Below the pieces are notes generated by a model. That model saw only the letters and a list, made by a program, of their open reading frames with translations, was not told the DNA's origin and did not search any database. A stretch of DNA of 64,000 nucleotides from Pogona vitticeps (taxonomy: Eukaryota > Chordata > Lepidosauria > Squamata > Agamidae). The position numbers were made by a program, and so were the translations under genes. Shown piece by piece: positions 43,694-54,730 of the stretch. The stretch lies in NCBI RefSeq assembly GCF_051106095.1, contig NC_135783.1:59933947-59997946 (forward strand), given 5' to 3'. How positions within the stretch are numbered: position 1 is the first letter of the stretch; the number at the start of each line of letters is the position of its first letter.

Positions 43694-45400
43694 CACATTC
43701 CTTGTAATAGAGGAAACGGTTAAGCATTCAGCATAACAGTGGATATGATCCAAATGAATTCACATGTAAAAGCAAACACTTCACCAGAAATATTTCAGCT
43801 AAACTGAGATACAGACAAGACTGAGATATAGACAATATGTAAAAAAAGAAATGGTTAGGAAGAACTATTATCTGTAATACAGTACTTCCTATTTTAAAAG
43901 GAGCAAAGATTTCAAATCCAGAAATCAGTATTTCAAGCCATAGCAGTAAGTAGGTATTAATAGAGGACACCTAGTGGTGAACAGCCATAACACATTGTTC
44001 TAGAAGACGATGTGAGTTATGGAAACTGCATGATTAAATTGTCTTTGAGGAATTTTATATAAACTTTGGCTAGGATGATTCACAGAAACTATGCTAACAA
44101 AAGTATCAGGGAACTATAAGAATAGGGTTTTGTTTTTTTTTTACTGAGAAAGAAAATCTTTGTGCTTTCCATTGTATGGACTGTATTCTTTTGCAACTTA
44201 CAGTAAGCAAGGGGATTAGCTGGAGATGGGATTTTGCACTCGTTGCCATAATACACTTGTAAGTTATTTCTAGGAACAACAGTAACAGGCTATAGAGAAC
44301 AGCTTCAAAGCACCACCAGAATGCTTAATAGGCACAACTTCAGGCAGTGGGTGCTGAATATAGCACAAGAGAAGGATATATGAATGTATTCCAATGATTT
44401 TCCCAGACAATCTTTAAAAGTAGCATATAGAAAAACCATATATCCATCCACCATCCAAACAGGGTGTTTTTTTTAAAAAAATCATTTTGAAAGCATGTAT
44501 CCCATCTTTCTAATGGAGTTATACTGTATATGCAATTCAGCTCACATAATATTTTTACAATTCACATTCCTTCAGAACACTATTACATACAGCCTCATCA
44601 TACAAACAGTGAATGTATGTGAGCTGATAATTTTTCTGACTAAATCATGGCTGCTGGTCCATGTCATAGTAAATAGCATACTTGTGCATGCAGCAGATAT
44701 ATTTTTAAAATATATGCCGCACATATAAAACTGCCCACAAATATTTTCCATAGCTGGTAAATAAGCAACTGAAGCCTACATTTCTCAGAAAGTCTACCTT
44801 TGGCTGAATTATCTATTGATCGAAGAGAGAGATGTCTTAAATCAATTAATTTATTCATTTATTTATAACAACAAAAATGTAGTTTTTTTATATTACTGTT
44901 CACCATAATCCTGTGTACCATTTAAAACAAAACACGGAGGAGATATAATGGATCAGAAATGGAGTCAGCTTGCGTGTGATGAATTAAGATGAAACTGAAA
45001 ACTTTATTGGCTGCATGTTTTGGAACAATCAGAAACATGTGACATTTTTCACCCTGTCTGCCTGCTCTGTTTCAATAAGATTAGCAGTACAACGAAATTT
45101 ATAAGACAGCTGCTTTCTTGTAAATGTCACTATATTGCTTGTTTCAAATTTTAATGAAAACTATGGTAACTGAAGCTACTTCTCCATGCCCATCACTGAG
45201 GAATTGAAACTTTGAGGGGTAAAAAGTAACACACATTCTGCACAAGCAAGTCAAGGATCTCTAATAAATTTAATAACAGAAATAGCTTTGAAAGAGCGCA
45301 TCTCTGAGAGAAAAGCAACAAGCAATTGTTTTCCTTGCTTGGTTTTTCCCTTTCCACCCCATCGTCTCAGATTTCAAACACACCTTTATATATGTTTTGT
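43694..45400. other. Unique-looking sequence, no gene seen
   Basis: AT-rich sequence with no recognisable element or exon. Confidence 0.5.
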
Positions 45401-45760
45401 TGTTGTTATGTACTATCAAGTCATTTCTGACTTATGGCAACCCTATGAATGAGCTATCTCCAAAATGTCCTGTCACCAATAGCCCTACTCACCTCTTGTA
45501 GACTCATTCTATGGATCATGGCTTCTTTTAGGCAGTCAGTCCATCTCATATTTGGTCTTCCTCATTTGCTGCTGCCTTCCATCTTTCCTAGTATTATTAT
45601 CTTTTTTCAGAGAGCCCTGTCTTCTCATGATGTGCCCAAAGTAGGACAACCTCAGGTATTCCAAACTCCTTGTATGGGGTCTCAGTCTGACCTTCTGGGC
45701 TTCTCAAGTTAGCCATGCTCCTTTCCCTATCATATGTTCATTCAGTGGCTTTTTCTAATC
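45401..45760 (-). mobile_element. Old RTE-clade LINE, 3' end
   Basis: On the minus strand the sequence encodes remnants of YFGHIMRRQGSL and a GKMEGSR-like segment, then MRW/D-like remnants. It ends 'gttgccataagtcagaaatg' and 'acttgatagtacataacaac'. This is colinear with the BovB C-terminus but far more diverged, so it represents an older RTE lineage or subfamily. Confidence 0.75.
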
Positions 45761-46100
45761 TAAAAGCACATCTCCTGAGGATTTGGGCCTGTCGAGACTG
45801 GCATATAGATCAATATATGAATGATAGAGCTGTTGGCACCTTTTTGGCACAGCATTAGGGCATATATTCTTTTTGGTACAATTAAGTGCAATGCTAATTA
45901 TCTTGTGCAGATGGTTAGTTTACACCCAAATGGAGCTGTGGGTGGTGTTATTAGATATGACAACCATGTGACATAATAAGTTGTGACTTTAAAAGGAAGG
46001 GCAGAGAAACCTCCTCTATTTCCATCTTCTCTTTATTTGTATTTCCCTAACTGACACAGCACAATTCTAATTCCATTCTAGGTGGATGTATTGCTCTTTC

Positions 46101-46248
46101 AACAACAACAATCTTAGAACCCCAGAGCTGGATAGGACCCTATGGATCAGTGAGGCCAGCCCTTGTCAGGAAGGAACAGTGGGGAATTGAACTCTTAACA
46201 TTTGGGTTCTGCAGCCAGATGCCTAAGCCAATGAGCTATCCTGCCATT
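46101..46248 (-). mobile_element. tRNA-derived SINE with CR1-like tail
   Basis: On the minus strand the head has an A-box-like 'gatagctcattggcttaggc' and a B-box-like 'agagttcaattcccc'. The 3' part 'gggtcctatccagctctggg' followed by 'gttctaagattg' resembles a CR1 3' end. CR1-tailed tRNA SINEs are known in reptiles. Confidence 0.7.
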
Positions 46249-46349
46249 CATATGCCACTAACTATATTTAACAAAAATAAAAAATAAAAGCCACTTTAGC
46301 CAGCTGAATGATGCTTGCAAGAAAATGTCAGGATGGGAGATATGTTGAC

Positions 46350-46475
46350 TCCATAGGTGCTCCCCACACAAGGCAGTACAGCCCCAGCAGAGCCCTGGCT
46401 GAGGAGAACAGCAGGGAAGGGGGTCAAGTTACCTCCCTCCTGTCTCCCTAACCTTCCCCACAATGTTTTCCTACC
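46350..46475. repeat. Dispersed repeat, copy 1, unclassified
   Basis: 'cagtacagccccagcagagc' and 'gaacagcagggaagg' match the segment at 48985-49125 in the same orientation and over the same order of motifs. The family is unknown. Confidence 0.7.
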
Positions 46476-46531
46476 AGTGCTATCGCTGCTGCCTCTTTAT
46501 TTCTGAGTAAATCAGCAATCGAAAGACTTGC

Positions 46532-46559
46532 GTGGTCTGTCTGTCTGTCTGTCTGTCTG

Positions 46560-46626
<67 letters not shown>
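46532..46626. repeat. Compound (TCTG)n-(TTTC)n microsatellite
   Basis: About six TCTG units are followed by about 16 CTTT units. Confidence 0.97.
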
Positions 46627-46627
<1 letters not shown>

Positions 46628-46890
46628 ACATTATATCCTGCTTTTTTCCTTAAAAATATCTCAAGTGTGAACAGAAGGATTGCTCAAGTGAGAGATAAAA
46701 TAGATTCCACTGAAGATGAGAACCTTTTAAGTGCTCACTAGACCACTCCAAATTCCCTTGTCTGGACAGGTCCTTAGTTACTGACAATAAGAGTTTTCAG
46801 CTAAAATATACCAGCATTTTTCATGTCACGCTTTTGCTTCTCCATCACTAGATTGCAGCCCCTGAATCTGGATCTGTGTTAGAAAAAATA

Positions 46891-47698
46891 CAGTCAGCCC
46901 TTGACTTACAAACTTAATCCGTTCCAGAAGGAATTTTGTAAGTCGAAAAGTTTGTAAGTCAAATCAGCATTTCCCATAGGAATGCATGGAAAACCAATTA
47001 ATCCATTCTGGCTGTTTTTGGTTCTTAGGTCGAGGGGCAGTTTTTAACTGGAATCATTAGTTCCCATAGGAACTATTGCAAAGCCGGTTAATCCGTTCCT
47101 ACCACTAGGGGCAGAATTTGTTTTCTTTTTTCCCTTTTAACCTAAGATGACTTAGGTTTAAAAAAAGGAAAGAAAAGAGGGAGGGAAGGAGGGAACAGAC
47201 ACCTTTTCAACAGAACACCTTGAAAAGCACCTTGTCAGCCAAGACAAGCACCTTCTGGAAAAACCAAGCACCTTTCAGACAACAGATCACTTTGAAAAGC
47301 ACCTTTTCAATTAAGACAAGCACCTTTTGGAGGGAAAGGGGGCAGCAAAGGAGGAAGGGAACACCTTTTAAAAATCCAAAAATCCAAAATTTAAAAAAAG
47401 CCAAAAAATAAAAATACAGTCCATACAGCACTGTACCAGACAATACCAGGCGGTCTGAAGACTGTCTCCAAATCCACTCTCAAAACGCTGGGAAGAGCGA
47501 GGAAGCAGACAGGCACCCTCTTCACTGGCCAACGGTTAACTGAAAGTTCAAATTTTGGACTTTCCCCACCTCCCACACATTTTTTTCAGTTCGTAACTTG
47601 AATCTAAGTTTGCAAGTCGAGTCAATATTTTTCTATCAGAGCGGCTTGTAAGTCGAAATGTTTGTAACTAGGGCCGTTTGTAAGTCGAGGGTTGACTG
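46891..47698. mobile_element. pogo/Tigger-like non-autonomous element
   Basis: It starts CAGTCAGCCCTTGACTTACA and its reverse complement starts CAGTCAACCCTCGACTTACA. It is flanked by TA on both sides (46889-46890, 47699-47700), the Tc1/mariner target. Subterminal repeats of the gtaagtcgaa type occur near both ends. No transposase frame is present. It is a shorter relative of the element at 54731. Confidence 0.9.
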
Positions 47699-47700
47699 TA

Positions 47701-48399
47701 AATAAATCCTGCTGTTGTGTTGGAAAGAATGATATATTGTTTATAGTACTGTCTGAGTTCTTGCAACTTTCCCCCCTTTTTTGAGAACAGTTATTTCACC
47801 AAGTAGGTGAATTTCAAGTGGCTGTTCTGCTAACAATTCTCTCCCAGTCTTTTTGTTCACAGAGGCTAAATAAATGAAGCTAAATAAAAGGTCCCTTATA
47901 CCATCACTGCTTTACTGTACTTTTATTCATTTGAGATTGGAAATTGAAGGGCTGGTACAAAGGTAGACACCTTGGCAGAATCAATTATATTTTCTTCTAA
48001 ATAATGTATAACTGAGTCATAATTTCCTTCCTCTGAAGTATATCTGCTTGGTTTTAGGCTGCTTATATTTCTCTGCAATACTTTAAGAGAAAGAAAAGAA
48101 AGATGGACGTACACGTCTTCTGGATATTGCATTATTCTGTAATTGCTCTGTCAAGCCATTCTTTCCCAAGCCATAATATACTATTAAATTTTAAAGGAAA
48201 TAACAGGACCAAAGTACATGTTCAACTTGCTGAACAGTCCAAGTTTATTCTCTGGTATGGAACAACAGCTGTGATTTTATATACAGTCTTGTGTTTGCTA
48301 ACTTGTGAGTAGACCTCAGTAAATTCAGCAGAACTGGCTTCTGAATTAGCATGCATAAGGTGACACTGTCACAGCTGATCTGTGTTAACTTCTTTCATT
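47701..48399. other. Unique-looking sequence, no gene seen
   Basis: No recognisable element or exon. Confidence 0.5.
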
Positions 48400-48505
48400 T
48401 CAAGGAGAACTATAACGAGTTTTCTGGCATCCTGAAGATTAAAATAACAAAATAAATTTGAGATACATATTCATGGACTGTAGCCCACTTCTTCAGATGC
48501 AGCAA
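48400..48505 (-). mobile_element. Penelope-like element fragment
   Basis: On the minus strand 'gcatctgaagaagtgggcta' and 'cagtccatgaatatgtatct' are followed by an A/T-rich stretch and 'aatcttcaggatgccagaaa'. The CUGAAGA and the following hairpin are present. The segment after the hairpin is altered, so the core is decayed. Confidence 0.6.
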
Positions 48506-48984
48506 TGCCTGTATCAGGGTGCAAGGTACTTAACGTAACTGCTCAGAATAATTTTCCATAGTTTATACATCCCATTTGTTCTCTTTTGACAATTGTTCTA
48601 CATTCCATTATCAGTAAGGAAACTTGGTCATGTGACAGATTTAATGAGTTGGATGTTTGAATAAGAAATAATGCAAGTCTTGACATAATTATACCCAGTA
48701 GGTATTGGCTTATATGTACAAGGAATGACATTGAGAAAATAGTGTAAAATAAAAATGTAGCGTGTGGTGCAACACTGATGTTATGAACAGTCAAGAGTGT
48801 CTGCAGAATTTTTTTTCCTGTGGGGAGAACTGCATTGTGATATGCCAAAATACTGTAATTTGCCCATTTTGTATCACTACAAGATACTGCATCTGTCTGT
48901 GTCTATTAAAATAACACATTTAGAATTCTAGAAAGGGGACAAAAGTATTTCTCCTTGCTCCTCCTGTGGACACCCATTCGTGGA
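48506..48984. other. Unique-looking sequence, no gene seen
   Basis: No recognisable element or exon. A minus-strand 101-codon open frame (48543-48848) has no domain that I recognise. Confidence 0.45.
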
Positions 48985-49125
48985 GCTACATTGACTCTAT
49001 GGGCACTGCCGTCATAAGACAGCACAGCCCCAGCAGAGCCCCAGATGAGGGGAACAGCAGGAAAAAAAGGGTTGGATTACCTCCTTTCTGTCCCCCCAGC
49101 CTTCATCCCAAGGTTTTCCTTTCAG
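48985..49125. repeat. Dispersed repeat, copy 2, unclassified
   Basis: 'cagcacagccccagcagagc' and 'ggggaacagcagg' repeat the order of motifs at 46350-46475. Both copies end in 'aaggttttcct' or 'aatgttttcct'. Confidence 0.7.
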
Positions 49126-49129
49126 TAAT

Positions 49130-49780
49130 TTTAGATCCTGTTCTTAACCCCTCATCTTTTAATGGCCCGGTGTATCATCTCAATCATGAAAGATACAGCT
49201 TTTTCCTTCTCAACTACCCCGCTTGCTATACCGTGATTCACTACTGGTTCAATATGGCTCATTTGTTCTAGCAAAAGAGAACATAAGCCATGTATTAACT
49301 CCAATTTAAAAAAGGATATACTCTGACTTCCATCAATCCCCCCCCCCTTATTTTTAAAATGTACTCTATGCTGGGAATGTATTAATGAAGAGGAAAAGAA
49401 AATGAAGAAATATGCACTGCACATGCCATTTCACGTTTTAAACTCATTTAAACCATAGCACCACCATGACTAGAGGAATAAAATTGAGTTACTAAATGCA
49501 TTTACTCATAAATAGTGCTTTGTTGTAGGAAGGGGCAATGTATTTTTAAAAGAACAAATGTGAGCATTTCTGTCAATGTACATGCCTGGACAGCTGACTC
49601 CTGACTGTAATTATTTTGGAAAATATGAAAAAGCCAGAATTCTTTTGTCTAGGCAGTAACTGCTGACAACTGGCCTGTCTGACAGAAGCTACTCATTACT
49701 TGCTATTCTCTGGGAAGTCATTGCCCCAGCTGCAAGGCCCTACCATTCCAATGTATTTCTGGAAAATGCAACATATAAAT
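49130..49780. other. Unique-looking sequence, no gene seen
   Basis: No recognisable element or exon. Confidence 0.5.
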
Positions 49781-49886
49781 AAACTATGACTATGTATTCG
49801 CGAAGGCTTTCACGGCGGGGATCTAATAGTTGTTGGGGGGTTTTCAGGCTCTTTGGCCATGTTCTTCGTTATTCTTTGGTTTTTCT

Positions 49887-49930
49887 TCCTAACATTTCAC
49901 CAGTCTCTGTGGCTGGCATCTTCAGAGGAC
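49887..49930 (-). ncRNA. Hammerhead ribozyme-like motif
   Basis: On the minus strand UCCU-CUGAAGA is followed by a 5-bp stem II (GCCAG/CUGGU, with a G-U pair), then GAAA, a 2-bp stem III (AU/GU) and U, then AGGA pairing with the first UCCU. All conserved core positions are present. Self-cleavage is inferred from the fold, not shown. Confidence 0.7.
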
Positions 49931-50182
49931 AGCACTCTGTGCTCTGGTGTAGTTTGCTTGGGAATTGAGCATTTATGGCTGTGAGATAGGCTTTTGTCCT
50001 ACACACAAAAGGCCAGCTAATGACACCCATCAATCACAGTGACAGATAATCTTCCCTCCTTATCACAACAATACACCCGCAACAAGACACACTAATCACC
50101 CATCTCCTGAAAAGGACAAAAGCCTATCTCACAGCCATAAATACTCAACTCCCAAGCAAACTAGACCAGAGCACAGAGTGCT

Positions 50183-50226
50183 GTCCTCTGAAGATGCTGG
50201 CCACAGAGACTGGCGAAACGTTAGGA
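50183..50226 (+). ncRNA. Hammerhead ribozyme-like motif
   Basis: UCCU (50184-50187) is followed by CUGAAGA (50188-50194). Stem II pairs GCUGG (50196-50200) with CUGGC (50210-50214). GAAA lies at 50215-50218. A minimal stem III is formed by AC/GU (50218-50221), U50222 is the predicted cleavage position, and AGGA (50223-50226) closes stem I. This is the minimal type I layout known from Penelope-like elements, which often cleave as dimers. Confidence 0.75.
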
Positions 50227-50290
50227 AGAACAACCTTCAGAACACGGTCAAAGAGCCCGAAAAACCCACAACAACCAAACTATGACTATC

Positions 50291-50643
50291 ACTGGAGGAG
50301 GCTCTTGAGAGTCCCCTGGACTGCAAGGAGAACAAACCTATCCATTTTGAAGGAAATCAACCCTGAGTGCTCACTGGAAGGACAGATCCTGAAGCTGAGG
50401 CTCCAATACTTTGGCCATCTCATGAGAAGAGAAGATTCCCTGGAAAAGACTCTGATGTTGGGAAAGTGTGAAGGCAAGAGGAGAAGGGGATGACAGAGGA
50501 TGAGATGGATGGACAGTGTCATTGAAGCTACCAACATGAATTTGACGAAACTCCAGGAGGCAGTGGAAGACAGGAGGGCCTGGTGAGCTTTGGTCCATGG
50601 GGTCACGAAGAGTCGGACATGACTTAACGACTAAACAACAACA
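50291..50643 (+). mobile_element. BovB (RTE) LINE, 5'-truncated 3' end
   Basis: It reads WRRLLRVPWTARRTNLSI, EINPECSLEGQILKL and YFGHLMRREDSLEKTLML, then the tail 'gagtcggacatgacttaacg' and an ACA repeat. It was truncated to its last 350 bp. Confidence 0.92.
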
Positions 50644-50644
50644 T

Positions 50645-51220
50645 GACATCACTGCACCTATGATTGGTGAGTTGCCATCACACATGATCATTAATGGTTG
50701 TCTCCAGTGCTTATCCCAAATGTTTCTATTACTTTAGACGCTTTTGGTGATAGATTTGTGTATTTGCGGGACACCACCTGCTCCAAGAGAGCATTGTAAG
50801 GGTGCCTAAATTCTGGCCTTGTACATGTTATCATTGATCCTAACAGGCACAGGCAATATTGTGTGACCATGGGACTTGCAGCCCAGCAACATCTGGATAG
50901 CCGCAAATCAACCCCTCCCTCATTCTAAAACTATAATATACAATGTTTTCTGTAGGACTTGTCCAAGGTTTTGAAACCAGGCTGCCATTCACACTGAATA
51001 TAGGATTCTCAGCCTTGTTCTAAAAGGTGGATGTTGTTACTGTTTTTAATATATCACCCTTCTCAGGCTTTCCAGAGGCAGGTCCTTTTTCCTGATTTAC
51101 AGACAGTCATTTCCACAATCCCTTGATTCCCCCCCCTCTCTTCCGTGCCCTATCTCCGTATACTGTATCAGTGTCTGATTGGTGTCCATCATGCGGAAGA
51201 GAAGCATTAGTGGGGAGAAA
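50645..51220. other. Unique-looking sequence, no gene seen
   Basis: No recognisable gene. A half-arm like the hAT foldback family may be present at 50860-50910 (gcagcccagcaacatctgga). Confidence 0.45.
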
Positions 51221-51221
51221 T

Positions 51222-51335
51222 CTTTTGGCACCTTAGACATTAATAGACTTTTGCGGAAGTGGTCTGTGATATCCAGGAAAGCTTATCCGAAATAAAAATT
51301 GATCCGTCTTTGTTGCTTTGCTGTAATGGACTGAT
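51222..51335 (+). mobile_element. Penelope-like element fragment
   Basis: A minus-oriented piece 'cttttggcaccttagacatt' is followed by a plus-oriented 'gcggaagtggtctgtgatat' and CCAGGAAAGCTTATCC. These are the same modules seen at 34.9 and 48.4 kb, again arranged head to head. The hammerhead core is incomplete. Confidence 0.55.
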
Positions 51336-51769
51336 ACACACATACTGTACACACGCACCCCGCCCGATTCTTTCACTCTGGACTTCCTGACGGGTTCCTT
51401 TTAGGGCTAAAGTTTCCTCTGCAACGACGCTCCACCTCAAGGCACCACTTTGGGAACCCTTCTCTCCCCCCTTCCCCCAACGCTGCCCGGGAAAAGCAGA
51501 ACAGAAAGAAAGCGGTAACAACAGCAGCTCCCTCCAGGCTCTATAAGGCAAGGGAGAGAATTACTAAAAAGAGAAGGGTTCTGCCGCCTCGGATGGTAGG
51601 CGGGGCGTTCCTCTCCGAAAAGCACCGTCCAATGGCGTGTGGGGGGTGACCACAGAGGGGCGCTCCGAGGTGGAGGCAGCCAATAAGCAGCTAGGAGAGC
51701 GTCGTTGTGTGCCGGGGAGAGTCTCTCGCGGCTTTTCTTTCTCTCCCCAGCCCCGCCCCCTCCTATCCG

Positions 51770-52040
51770 GCTGCTGAGGCGGACCGAGGCGCAGTCGCCT
51801 CGCGCTGGCAAGTGCGCTCGCTGAGGGAAGCGGGCGGGCGGGCGGGCAGGCGGGTGGCGCTCCCTTCGCCGCCTCCCGGCTCTTTCCAGTCTCTGGGCGC
51901 TCCTTCCCGCCCATCAGCAGCCTCACTCCCCGTCCGTCTGCTTGGAAGGCCAGGCGGCAGGACGAGAGGTCTCGGACGAAGGGCCAATGGGTCCGTTGGC
52001 CGGCCAGCAGCCTGGCTTCGCGGCTGGTCTGTGAAAGAAG
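51770..52040 (+). other. Putative non-coding first exon
   Basis: Downstream of the GC box the sequence runs to a donor-like site, GAAAGAAG|GTAGGA, at 52041. ATG codons in this stretch (for example 51985) open only short frames, so the exon would be 5' untranslated. The following 12 kb is AT-rich and transposon-rich like a first intron. The start and strand are inferred. Confidence 0.4.
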
Positions 52041-52337
52041 GTAGGAGACGGGTCGCCGTCCCCACCGCCGCCTCTGCCTCAGGTCTCCTTCTCCTGCTGC
52101 TGGGCTTCTTGCTTCTTCTTCTTCTCCTGTGAAGGCGGGCGGCTGGAATGTGTGGTGCGAGGAGGCTGCCCGGCAAGGGTGTGTGGGAGCCGGGCAGGAG
52201 GGAGTCCCGCCGAGGGGAAAGCGGCGGTTCTGAGGCGGTTCCCTCAGAAGGGCGGTTTTGTGGGCTGTAGTGGAGGCACCACAGTTTGGGCGAAGAGGAT
52301 TTCGTAAGCCTTTTAAGAATAACCACACGCAACCCCT

Positions 52338-52341
52338 TTGT

Positions 52342-52384
<43 letters not shown>
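52338..52384. repeat. (GT)n-(GA)n microsatellite
   Basis: About 13 GT units pass into about nine GA units inside the CpG island. Confidence 0.96.
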
Positions 52385-52744
52385 CGGGCATCTGGGGGGA
52401 ATGTGGGGGGGGGGAACCACGACGGGGCGCCCTCTTTTTGAGTCTGCCTTAACTTGGAGCGGGTTTTCGTGTAGATGAAATGGGGAGAGGAATGCAGAAA
52501 CGCACTCGGCCCCCTTCACGGTGCCTTCGCGAGGGACCTGAGGCGCTTCCTCACGTTCGTTTCCCCCTCTTCTTCCGAGTCGAGGAGGGGACTGTTTTAG
52601 GATGCCGGTGGGGGGGGGGGGAGCGGGTGGGGGGGGAAGCGGGCGGGAGGGGTGCCTGTAGAGGTGTCCTCGGTGGCTGGGAAGGATAGCGGTGGTTGCG
52701 GGAGAGAGGAGAAGGGGACAGGAGGCAGGACATTCGCCGCCTTA

Positions 52745-54728
52745 CAGCATAGATTTCATCGCTCTTGCTTCCAGCTGAATCCTTCCTAAATTGTTACTCT
52801 ACATCTCTCTCTCTCTCTCTCTTAAACAAATTCCTGAACGAATTGCTGTGTCAAGGCTGTGTTGTCTTTTTGGAGTGAGAGGGGGTGAGTAGGGCATGGC
52901 GGTGGTATCTGTTGGATTGGTGGTACGATTTTATTACATATCTGTTTTTAGAAGACTTTTAAAAGAATGTTGGTTGCTGGCATCGCTGATAGTTCTTTAA
53001 ATGCTTGTTTGAATTTGTTTTCAAGAAAGGAGGGAAGGATAGACTCTTTCTCCCCTTGAATCTGAGAAGATACTGATGTATCCGTTGTAAGCGTTAAAAT
53101 TGATTTCTCGACAGTGTAATTGTCATGTTTAGAAGACGGTAAACATTTTCTTCGGTATGCTTTCGCAATTTCTGCCTGATATGCCCCGATGCTACCACTT
53201 TATGATCTCTTCCACAGTTAGATTTTTAAAACTTTCCCTTCTTACTGTTTTGGCAGGCTTTTTCTTGGCATATGTTTAGATTTCTAATTCTACAAAAGAA
53301 TTTGTTGTTCCTTTATGAATAATTGTTTAGGTATTTTCCACTTGCTACTGATAATGAGTTCACATCTTGGCTTTGACAATAAGATTCTGAAGTTGACAAT
53401 TTTCAGCATGTTACCTATTTTATGCAGAAAGAATTCATAAGCTATGTAGATATTAGTAGATTACTTCCAGATTGTTATCCTGTTTAGAATGGTTGTTTGC
53501 GTGAGAAATATTATTTGAAAACATTTGAATTACAGTATTGTGATAAACGTATTAATGGTCAAGAATGGTCCTATAAATTCTTTTACCAATTCTTAAGTGC
53601 AGTTTCACTTCTAAATGTTAACACTAGATGGCTTTCTTGTATCATTCACTTGAGCTATCTGGAATTTTGATTTCTACATTTCATTACTGTATTTTGAAAT
53701 GCTGCTACCTTAATTTGTTAAATATTAAATGGAGCTAAGCTATTTCCTGCTTGGTAATTTTGTCTTAATATTCTGTTTACAAAAGTATCATATTCATGAA
53801 AAAAGTTTTAACTTTTTTTTAAAAAAAGATAATTTTAAATTGGATCAATATATTGAAAAGCCTGTATCTACACTAGGATGAGTGCACTAGGGTAGTGACA
53901 CATACTGTTTGAACTAATTTAACTGCTTAATGTAAAAAAAAGGTTGGTTGCAAGTTATTTGTTGCAGTTTTGCTTTTGCTGCTTGAGATGGTGATTTTAC
54001 TAGTACAGAAAATGAGGATAGGACAGTTGTTTAGGAAATGTGTGTAGTGAGGAGAGAAGCAGAAGTTTTTTTAAATTATTTTCTTATTCTTGGACTAGTT
54101 GAATGTGCCAGTGAGGTAGGAACACCTAATCTCCATTTATGTGAGCACCATCTGAATTAGACTTCATCAAGATATGTTGTGGTTGTAATTTTACTTTTAC
54201 TAAGCTTGTGGTCTGGAAAATGAAAAATATTGCTCTCTGAACATTAGTACCCCAGAAGTGATATTACAGTAAGCAGGTTTAAAATGTTTAGCAATTACAT
54301 TTGGACTTAGATCTAAACATAGCTTAGTGTGTTTTACCAGTGCTACAGGATTCTTTGGAATGCAGTATATTATCTGTACTCCTTTGTGAACTGTTGCTGT
54401 TGGAATACATAGGATGAATCCCAGCTTAGGTTTGTTTTATTGTCTGTGCAGATAAATCATAGATTTAAATTTAAACATTTAAATCTCATTTCAGCTTCAA
54501 CATAGCTGTCTTGTGCATCTATATATACAGTAAGAATAACATCTTAATTAATTGACTTCTGTTCACTCTCTTGTGTTGACTCACGTTGCTTTGAACATGA
54601 AAAGGAAGCTGGAATGAGATTACTGTATGTATGGTAACTATTTTGGTATCGTTTTACAGGTACTCTAAGGTAGAGATGATCTTTCTCATGAGAAAATACT
54701 AAACACTTTGGTCATCCATTCCTTCTGA
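52745..54728. other. Intron-like AT-rich sequence
   Basis: No transposon or exon was recognised. A (TC)n tract lies at 52804-52822. Composition falls sharply from the island, as at the start of a first intron. Confidence 0.5.
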
Positions 54729-54730
54729 TA

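Larger units (their letters stand above)
49794..50276. mobile_element. Penelope-like inverted repeat with 13-bp TSD
   Basis: The element is bounded by perfect copies of AAACTATGACTAT (49781-49793 and 50277-50289). Arms of about 200 bp are inverted copies of one another, with an unpaired middle of about 100 bp near 50010-50110. Each arm carries a hammerhead-like module. It encodes no protein. Inverted pseudo-LTR-type pieces, hammerhead motifs and target duplications of this length are hallmarks of Penelope-like retroelements. It was inserted at the 5' edge of a BovB fragment. Confidence 0.88.
51440..52740 (+). promoter_or_regulatory. CpG-island promoter of an unidentified gene
   Basis: This is the only long GC- and CpG-rich stretch in the window. 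It has CCAAT boxes on the plus strand at 51629-51633 and 51680-51684, and a GC box (ccccgccccc, 51751-51760) for Sp1-type factors. This order suggests rightward transcription starting at about 51760-51800. No TATA box was seen at that distance. Open frames on both strands are products of GC-rich sequence. The gene itself could not be named, and bidirectional activity is possible. Confidence 0.7.

Noticed and set aside
51564-52391. 275-codon minus-strand open frame in the CpG island
   Set aside because: GC-rich sequence lacks stops by chance. The composition is Pro/Arg/Ser-rich, it crosses a dinucleotide repeat, and other frames are equally open.
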